A DNA stretch of 64,000 nucleotides from Candidatus Babelota bacterium. GTDB taxonomy: Bacteria > Babelota > Babeliae > Babelales > Chromulinivoraceae. Shown in pieces: positions 59,174 through 64,000 of the stretch. The notes beneath the pieces were generated by a model. That model had not been told where the DNA came from and made no database searches. It saw only the letters and a list, made by a program, of their open reading frames with translations. The translations under genes were made by a program, and so were the position numbers. The stretch is taken from the NCBI GenBank assembly GCA_016183005.1, contig JACPFN010000003.1, positions 69,449 to 133,448 of the forward strand. Direction: 5' to 3'. How positions within the stretch are numbered: the stretch's first letter is position 1; each line of letters starts with the position of its first letter.

Positions 59174-59641
59174 CTAAAAACTAAGTCTGTTAAAATAGAA
59201 ATAAAGTGATAAAGCAAAACAAGCCAAAATAAATAAATGCAATACGACATGTAAACTATTTGGTATTACATTATCCCCGCGAACAGGTAAAAAATGATGA
59301 GTATTTTTAAATTTTGAAAAAGATTTTTTATGTGCGATACTACTGCCAAAAAAATATGGCGCCCACCAAGATACTATGGCACCAGCAGTCAACCCGCTAT
59401 AAAAACAAAGAATAACCAATAAACTTGAATCAAAATAAAACAAGGTCAAATATAATGGAATTGCCACACATAATGAATTTATAAGAGTGGAAAAAAGAAT
59501 GCTCAATCTTGAATGATTTTTTCTAATAGCCTCAATATCATTAAATGGCGGAATTGAAATCCAATCATGAAATAACATAAAGCCAAGCAACACAACTTGA
59601 AAAGAAATAAATAATTTTAATAAAAATAATGAATAGATCAT
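59174..59641 (-). CDS. Four-helix membrane protein of unknown function
   Basis: 155 residues with about four hydrophobic helices, such as FISFQVVLLGFMLFHDW and HVVLHLFILACFALSLYFYF. A conserved-looking loop reads HDWISIPPFNDIEAIRKNHS and another HHFLPVRGDNVIPNSLH. Histidines lie at membrane borders. I do not recognise it. It starts at ATG after GGAAAAC. Confidence 0.62.
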   Translation of the reverse strand: MIYSLFLLKLFISFQVVLLGFMLFHDWISIPPFNDIEAIRKNHSRLSILFSTLINSLCVAIPLYLTLFYFDSSLLVILCFYSGLTAGAIVSWWAPYFFGSSIAHKKSFSKFKNTHHFLPVRGDNVIPNSLHVVLHLFILACFALSLYFYFNRLSF

Positions 59642-60073
59642 TATTGTTTTCCTTAATTTTGATAAATATCTATTGTTCTAATATAAATCCATTCATTATT
59701 TTTCACAATCAGATTTAAAATTTTTTCTTTAAAAAAGAGTCACGATTTTATGCACTTGAAACAGAAGGTCTACTTTTGGGACCTCTCGACTCTTTAAGTA
59801 TCCCATAGATGCTAAACAATTGAAATTCCAACGTGGTCTTTTCCATTATAGAATCAATATATCAAGGCAATCTCATATTCATATTTTTAAATAGTAAACT
59901 AGATCTATTTTAAAATAATTTATGGCAATATTAATTCTTAATATGCAATTAATCAATCAATTTTTATATAAAAATCATAGACCCAATACTCTCTTTTAGT
60001 TAATTTTAAAAAACTTTATATTATGCATCAATTCCAAGATGCTTGCAATTTAAGCAAAATGATCAATAAGTCA
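59642..60073. other. Intergenic region with a GC-richer fragment
   Basis: About 430 bases. Most is plain AT-rich DNA, but 59735-59850 is clearly richer in G and C. It holds a minus-strand frame of 32 codons at 59748-59846 with no ribosome site. It is probably a remnant or repeat rather than a gene. Confidence 0.5.
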
Positions 60074-60586
60074 CTAAACTGATTTTACAAATCCCATCTT
60101 TTGATAAAATAATATAGCTGGCATATTATCACTATAAACTAAAAGCTTTAATAACGTACAACCATGAGATCCACAAAAAAACTCTGCTTCCTCAATTAAT
60201 TTTCTGGCTAATCCCTTACCTTGATAACCTGGGTGGGTCGCTAATTGATCAATATATCCACAATCATCAACGATTCCAAATTTAATACAAGATGCAACTT
60301 TTTTTAAATTAGTATCATCTCTTAAGGTCAATATCTGATTTTCTGGCAATATCATAAAATGTCCAGCGTCAGCTATTATTTTTGGATTATCCCATAATTC
60401 ACTCAATCCTTTGTCTGAAGGATCAGCGCTAAAGCTATCATAATGTGAAATAGTATATCCTTTTATTGCACATGGTTTTTTCGAAGATAAATGATTTATC
60501 TGCTTTTCCATCATAACTAATTGTTTTGGTGAAGCACCAATAAAGATGCTCTGTAATAAGAATTGTACAAAAAGCATATATTTCAT
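60074..60586 (-). CDS. Exported GNAT-family acetyltransferase
   Basis: 170 residues. A signal peptide (MKYMLFVQFLLQSIFIGAS) is followed by a GNAT fold with the acetyl-CoA loop Q-x-x-G-x-G in ATHPGYQGKGLARKLIEEAE and the C-terminal NMPAILFYQKMGF. GNAT enzymes need acetyl-CoA, which is cytosolic, so an exported version fits a host-directed role (inference). An AGGGTG ribosome site supports this start, so the leader is real. Substrate unknown. Confidence 0.78.
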   Translation of the reverse strand: MKYMLFVQFLLQSIFIGASPKQLVMMEKQINHLSSKKPCAIKGYTISHYDSFSADPSDKGLSELWDNPKIIADAGHFMILPENQILTLRDDTNLKKVASCIKFGIVDDCGYIDQLATHPGYQGKGLARKLIEEAEFFCGSHGCTLLKLLVYSDNMPAILFYQKMGFVKSV

Positions 60587-61004
60587 AAATTCACCCTAAT
60601 ATTTACCTATCTCGTCACAATTAAATGGTTCAACCGTTAACATAGTTTTATTTTTCTCAGTATCCCTTATCCTAATTGAAATTCACCTCATAACTCTTTG
60701 GCATTAAGCCATGCAGAGCGCGACAAATCTTTACACACAAACAAAGATTATATTAAAACGATATCACAAACAAAAATTCAGAATAAATGTTTCTTATTTT
60801 TTTAATTTCGAAAAGAACCAGTTTTTAGTCGTTTACATGGAGGATTTTCAATATCTTTATACCTTTCAAAATCAATTAAATAGCTATAGAATAAAATCCA
60901 AATATTATATATAATGCTATATTTATTTCCTGCTAATCTTGTTTATTAAAGTATTGCCAAATAGCCAAAAACATCTTAGAAAAAAACAACTCTAATTCTT
61001 AAAA

Positions 61005-61031
61005 AAAATCCGCTTTATAAAAGCGGATTTT
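61005..61031 (-). terminator. Rho-independent terminator
   Basis: A 12-bp perfect stem (AAAATCCGCTTT / AAAGCGGATTTT) with a 3-base loop and eight T after it on the minus strand. It probably ends the ankyrin gene at 61168-61785. Confidence 0.85.
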
Positions 61032-61046
61032 AAATTTTCAGTGGCG

Positions 61047-61110
61047 TCCCACACGAGCAAAGCCCGATGTATCTGCAAGCAAAGACGAAGCCTATTTTAG
61101 AACGATTTAT
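61047..61110. repeat. 64-base dispersed repeat, copy A
   Basis: Matches 62039-62102 at 59 of 64 positions without gaps; the core is GAGCAAAGCCCGATGTA. It is GC-richer than its surroundings. Confidence 0.9.
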
Positions 61111-61167
61111 ACTAATTTTACAATTAATAAATAAGTTAATACCACTTTAATATGCACAGAAACTATT

Positions 61168-61785
61168 TTACTCTGTTTTTTGCAGCAATATTAAGTCTCT
61201 AGATTGACTGTTGCGTAAATAACCTGGTATAGCTATACATAAAGATACAAAACTTAAGCCAATCATAGCGGAAGCAATATAAGCAGGTATTAGACATTCA
61301 AAAAAATTAAGAATTAAAATAGCTCTTAAAGTTACTGTAACCATTAAGACTATTGCCCCAATAAAAAATCCTAAAGATACAAGGAGTAATTTTTTAAAAG
61401 GACTACTTAAAAGCTCTTTTGTATATATTGCATTTTCTAAAGAAGTAACCTTACCTTGCTTTTTAATTAATTTTTTAACCATTTTTCTATAACCATATTC
61501 TACAGCATAGTCCATAGCAGTTTTACCATGTTTATCAAGCTGGTTAATATTACTAAATCCTGATTTAAGAATAACCTTTACTGCCTGCCAGTTATTCATG
61601 ATAACTGCTATATGTAAGATAGTCTGTCCTTCATTATTTCTATGAGCAAAATCAAAATTTTTCACAAAAATTGATTGTAAAGAATACGCATCTTTTTGTC
61701 GTATAGGATAAAATGCTTGATCTTTTTCTGTTGTTAAAATTTGCATGCTTACAAAGCATAATAAAATCATTTGAATATATTTCAT
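61168..61785 (-). CDS. Exported/membrane ankyrin-repeat protein
   Basis: 205 residues with a signal peptide, then two to three ankyrin repeats (NNEGQTILHIAVIMNNWQAV, DKHGKTAMDYAVEYGYRKMV). Two C-terminal membrane helices follow (LLLVSLGFFIGAIVLMVTVT and IASAMIGLSFVSLCIAIPGY). It would present its repeats on one side of a membrane. Ankyrin proteins are common effectors of intracellular bacteria. Good GGGAT site. Confidence 0.8.
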   Translation of the reverse strand: MKYIQMILLCFVSMQILTTEKDQAFYPIRQKDAYSLQSIFVKNFDFAHRNNEGQTILHIAVIMNNWQAVKVILKSGFSNINQLDKHGKTAMDYAVEYGYRKMVKKLIKKQGKVTSLENAIYTKELLSSPFKKLLLVSLGFFIGAIVLMVTVTLRAILILNFFECLIPAYIASAMIGLSFVSLCIAIPGYLRNSQSRDLILLQKTE

Positions 61786-62098
61786 AAAAATATCCCTAAT
61801 TACCCTTTAATTCTTTAATAAAATTAAATTATTAAACTATACACCAACCAACATAATAATGCCAGAATATTGCTTTATGTCAAACAAAGTCGTTAAATAC
61901 TTAAATAATAACATTTATTTCTTTAAGAACTTAAGCATAAATACCACCAAAGACGCTTCCCGATCGACTGATTTGCCATTTTATAAAAGATACTTTCTGT
62001 AGTGGTCGTACCAGCTAAAGCCTTAATGAAGGCTGGCATCCCACATGAGCAAAGCCCGATGTAGCTGCAAGCAAAGACGGGGTCTATTTTAGAACGAT
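61786..62098. other. Intergenic region carrying the longer repeat
   Basis: About 313 bases. From about 61940 to its right end the sequence is GC-richer and includes repeat copy B, small palindromes (TGGTCGTACCA; AGCCTTAATGAAGGCT) and no gene I can support. Confidence 0.55.
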
Positions 62099-62102
62099 TT
62101 AT
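62039..62102. repeat. 64-base dispersed repeat, copy B
   Basis: Matches copy A (61047-61110) at 59 of 64 positions. Its last bases include the stop codon of the gene at 62099-62635. A GC-rich extension to about 61940 is not shared with copy A. Confidence 0.9.
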
Positions 62103-62635
62103 GGCAATTTCACTTCTTCGCCCGCAATTAATTTATCTGCTATTTGATTAAGTTCTTCGTAAGATCGTCTATTTTTAAAGCCAACAGACATTAGACTTAA
62201 TTTTTGAAGTAATTCTAAAAAATTATTATCAAGATTCAGTAAATTTTGATAATACCGATCGATCCATTGTCCTATCGCTGTAACATGTTCTCTATCTTGT
62301 ACTCTCTGTTTTAATTCTTTTCCAAGATTTTGCCGAAGAAGCAATTGCCTAACTTGATTTTTTGGTTGTCCATTATATGCATTATATATATCAATCCATT
62401 GTTCCTCTGCTATTAATTTATCTGCAAGGTAATTCAATTCTTCGTATAATAACTCAAATTGAGGATCATCTTCCATTGCATTTAAATCTTTTAGAAATTC
62501 TTGGAAATCGTCGTCTATTTCCAACATATGCTCATAGTACATATTATATGCCCAACGACCAATTGAAACTACGTCCACTTTTTGTTCAATTTTTTCTTTT
62601 AACTCTAATCCGCATTGTTTTCTGGTATATGCCAT
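62099..62635 (-). CDS. Two-copy IG-x-W helical-repeat protein
   Basis: 178 residues with no signal peptide. It contains two related units, residues about 8-79 and 103-175. Each has L-E/K-L-K-x-x-x, then S-I-G-R-W-A-Y (or A-I-G-Q-W-I-D), a helix ending in L-x-x-M, and a final Y-E-E-L-N-x-x-A-D-K-L-I-A. The same units occur in the gene at 63214-64000. All-helical, acidic. No named family comes to mind. AGGGT site. Its stop codon lies in repeat copy B. Confidence 0.7.
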   Translation of the reverse strand: MAYTRKQCGLELKEKIEQKVDVVSIGRWAYNMYYEHMLEIDDDFQEFLKDLNAMEDDPQFELLYEELNYLADKLIAEEQWIDIYNAYNGQPKNQVRQLLLRQNLGKELKQRVQDREHVTAIGQWIDRYYQNLLNLDNNFLELLQKLSLMSVGFKNRRSYEELNQIADKLIAGEEVKLP

Positions 62636-62733
62636 ATCGACCCTTTATGTTGTCCAACTTATCTTAATGCGTAATTGAATGATATTGAGACATGCCCTCA
62701 TTTCATTAACCATATTTGACTACACTCGATAAC

Positions 62734-62756
62734 AAGTCTATTTTAAAATGATTTAC
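62734..62756. repeat. Partial copy of the dispersed repeat's tail
   Basis: AAGTCTATTTTAAAATGATT… resembles the last 23 bases of copy B with a few changes, and again contains the stop codon of the adjacent gene (62753-62755). Confidence 0.6.
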
Positions 62757-63217
62757 AATAAATTTATTTCATCAGATACATTTACATTGATCCAACCTAT
62801 ATCATCTTGCGTAACAATAATATATCTGGGTCTAGTTTTAACAATTAGTTGCCAAGCTTCAATTAATTTAAACAAATTCTCTCTAGATTTAATTTTTAGT
62901 CCATTAATTTGATTTATGTCTACACATAAAAATCCATTTTCATCTTTGGTAGCATCTTCTTCAAGAAAATAATCATAGAGTTTAATATAATATTCTTTAT
63001 TTTTATCACCATATTCTACATTCCATTCATCAGATAAACCAAATGAATATAATTTTGAAGAATTCTCATAATCGAATATATCTTTAAAGATACTAGATCT
63101 TATTGCATCAATAAACAATTCTAAATTATTAGTTGAAGCTTTACCTTCTTTTTTCACAATTGTATAATTTAAAAAAATTTCATCATCTTTTTTTGCAATT
63201 ATTTTTTCTATAATCAT
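62753..63217 (-). CDS. Small acidic protein, possible immunity partner
   Basis: 154 residues from the ATG at 63215-63217, which overlaps the upstream stop as ATGA, so translation is coupled. Rich in Asp/Glu, soluble, with mixed strands and helices (RPRYIIVTQDDIGWINVNV near the end). No recognised family. Size, acidity and tight coupling to a larger gene with an extra C-terminal domain resemble immunity proteins of polymorphic toxins; this is inference. A regulator or chaperone is also possible. Confidence 0.65.
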   Translation of the reverse strand: MIIEKIIAKKDDEIFLNYTIVKKEGKASTNNLELFIDAIRSSIFKDIFDYENSSKLYSFGLSDEWNVEYGDKNKEYYIKLYDYFLEEDATKDENGFLCVDINQINGLKIKSRENLFKLIEAWQLIVKTRPRYIIVTQDDIGWINVNVSDEINLL

Positions 63218-64000
63218 TGTAAAATCCAATCTTTAGATATAAAAGAACTTTTGATATCCCAAGCATGTCCTATAGATTCTCGTCTCAAATAACTAATCAT
63301 CTCTATACCATTTTCAAAGCGACTATATAATTTTTTATTTAAGCACGAATTAAAATCCCCTTTAAATTCAATTTTATATGGATTTGAAACAGCTTTCTTA
63401 ATAACGTCAATAATATCCATCTTAGACCAATATTCTGGATAAAATGTTTTCTTAATGGGCGTTTTGCTATAAGGCAATAAAAATTCTGTATATACACAGT
63501 CATTTTTAACTACTTTTTTTAATACTTTAAGTAACCCTATATTTTCAAACTCTTTTAAATATTTAACTTCTTCAGCCTCAATCAACTTATCTGCTATTTG
63601 ATTAAATTCTTTGTAAGATCGTTCAAATTGTTCATCTGTTTCCATAAACATCAAGGTATATACAATATTTTCTAAATGTTTATCTTCAAAATTATCTTCC
63701 ATCCATAAGGTATAAGCCCAATGACCAATAAACACCTGGCTTTTACCATGCCGTAAATGAGCTTTTAGCTCTCTGCAAAAATTTATTTTCGTATATTTTC
63801 GATTTATATCTGACCGTAACAACTCGTCTATAATCTTATCTAATTGATCATAAGATAAAAAATATTCTGATCCATATTCCATAACAGCAATATCAAGTAA
63901 AATATCATAGAATCTATTATCAGATTCATCTATTTTTTGTTCATACATCTGATATGCCCAATGACCAATTTTAACCAGATCTTTTTCGGTTAAAATTTTA
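63214..64000 (-). CDS. Repeat protein with extra C-terminal domain (5' end beyond window)
   Basis: 261 visible residues; the frame is open to the right edge. Two units of the IG-x-W-A-Y family are seen with an 80-residue spacing (IGHWAYQMY at 11-19; IGHWAYTLW at 91-99), the second closing with KEFNQIADKLIEAEEV. The last 110 residues differ: KKTFYPEYWSKMDIIDVIKK, then ENGIEMISYLRRESIGHAWD. The F-x-P-x-x-W-x-x-x-x-I-I pattern recalls EndoU/BECR-type RNase toxins, but the expected histidine motif upstream is not seen. Repeats as trunk and a distinct tip suit a toxin or effector. Confidence 0.68.
   Translation of the reverse strand, partial: KILTEKDLVKIGHWAYQMYEQKIDESDNRFYDILLDIAVMEYGSEYFLSYDQLDKIIDELLRSDINRKYTKINFCRELKAHLRHGKSQVFIGHWAYTLWMEDNFEDKHLENIVYTLMFMETDEQFERSYKEFNQIADKLIEAEEVKYLKEFENIGLLKVLKKVVKNDCVYTEFLLPYSKTPIKKTFYPEYWSKMDIIDVIKKAVSNPYKIEFKGDFNSCLNKKLYSRFENGIEMISYLRRESIGHAWDIKSSFISKDWILQ

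Larger units (their letters stand above)
60587..61167. other. Intergenic region with terminator and repeat
   Basis: About 580 bases with no convincing gene. A 67-codon plus-strand frame at 60711-60914 lacks a ribosome site and is unlike a protein. The region holds a hairpin at 61005-61031 and a GC-richer repeat at 61047-61110. Confidence 0.55.

Noticed and set aside
60711..60914. 67-codon plus-strand frame in the 60.6-61.2 kb gap
   Set aside because: No Shine-Dalgarno, low-complexity composition, and it ends in AT-rich non-coding sequence.
61920..62030. 37-codon minus-strand frame starting in repeat copy B
   Set aside because: It starts inside a repeat without a ribosome site, and copy A breaks the frame after the shared core, so coding is unlikely.
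63214..63550. Firm EndoU assignment for the C-terminal domain
   Set aside because: The upstream catalytic histidine motif expected for bacterial EndoU is not visible, so only a tentative resemblance is reported.

Overview
The window is strongly AT-rich and densely coded on both strands. It reads as a small-genome, host-associated Gram-negative-type bacterium. It keeps peptidoglycan synthesis and division genes (murG, PBP1A, alr, a glmU-like gene, ftsQ-ftsA-ftsZ, mreB), outer-membrane barrels and periplasmic SurA/PrsA-type chaperones. An unusually large share of its proteins start with Sec-type signal peptides, including ankyrin, J-domain, macro-domain, AAA+ and GNAT proteins that normally work in a cytosol. 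This mix fits an obligate intracellular lineage such as Ca. Dependentiae (TM6/Babeliae). That assignment is my inference from gene content; there is no 16S gene in the window.

Layout. 0-8 kb: a cut-off gene, an exported J-domain/ankyrin protein, an APC permease, a cysteine-rich outer-membrane protein, rpsU-rbfA-prepilin peptidase, and tsaC. 8.2-11.2 kb: an isolated ATP synthase membrane sector (AtpR-like, a subunit, and a c subunit made of four fused hairpins) followed by a cystathionine beta-synthase-type PLP enzyme. 11.2-18 kb: an exported collagen-type glycosyltransferase, a NAPE-PLD-like hydrolase, a ferredoxin, an M23 peptidase and a giant duplicated CPBP membrane protein. 18-27 kb: dciA-like, murG, PBP1A, RNase P RNA, a PASTA protein and uppS. 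27-35 kb: a HAD phosphatase, an exported lipase-like protein, and a TroABCD-type metal importer with an exported glutaredoxin and a degenerate amidase alongside. 35-54 kb: rsmA, mreB, an outer-membrane protein, a truncated glmU, sbcD, two SurA/PrsA-like chaperones, secA-pgeF-ftsZ-ftsA-ftsQ, rlmB, alr and chaB.

54-64 kb is the accessory part. It is a run of mostly minus-strand, terminator-separated single genes, nearly all with signal peptides: AAA+ ATPase, cysteine desulfurase, macro domain, GNAT and ankyrin proteins. It ends in a family of helical-repeat proteins with an IG-x-W-A-Y signature. One of these carries an extra C-terminal domain and overlaps a small acidic partner gene, which looks like a toxin/immunity pair. 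GC-richer dispersed repeats sit between these genes.

The strongest unusual observations are the four-hairpin ATP synthase c subunit with an 80-residue period and a sodium-type site, the exported enzyme set, the COLGALT-like exported glycosyltransferase, the metal permease with a fused winged-helix-like tail, and the right-edge repeat family with its possible toxin/immunity pair.
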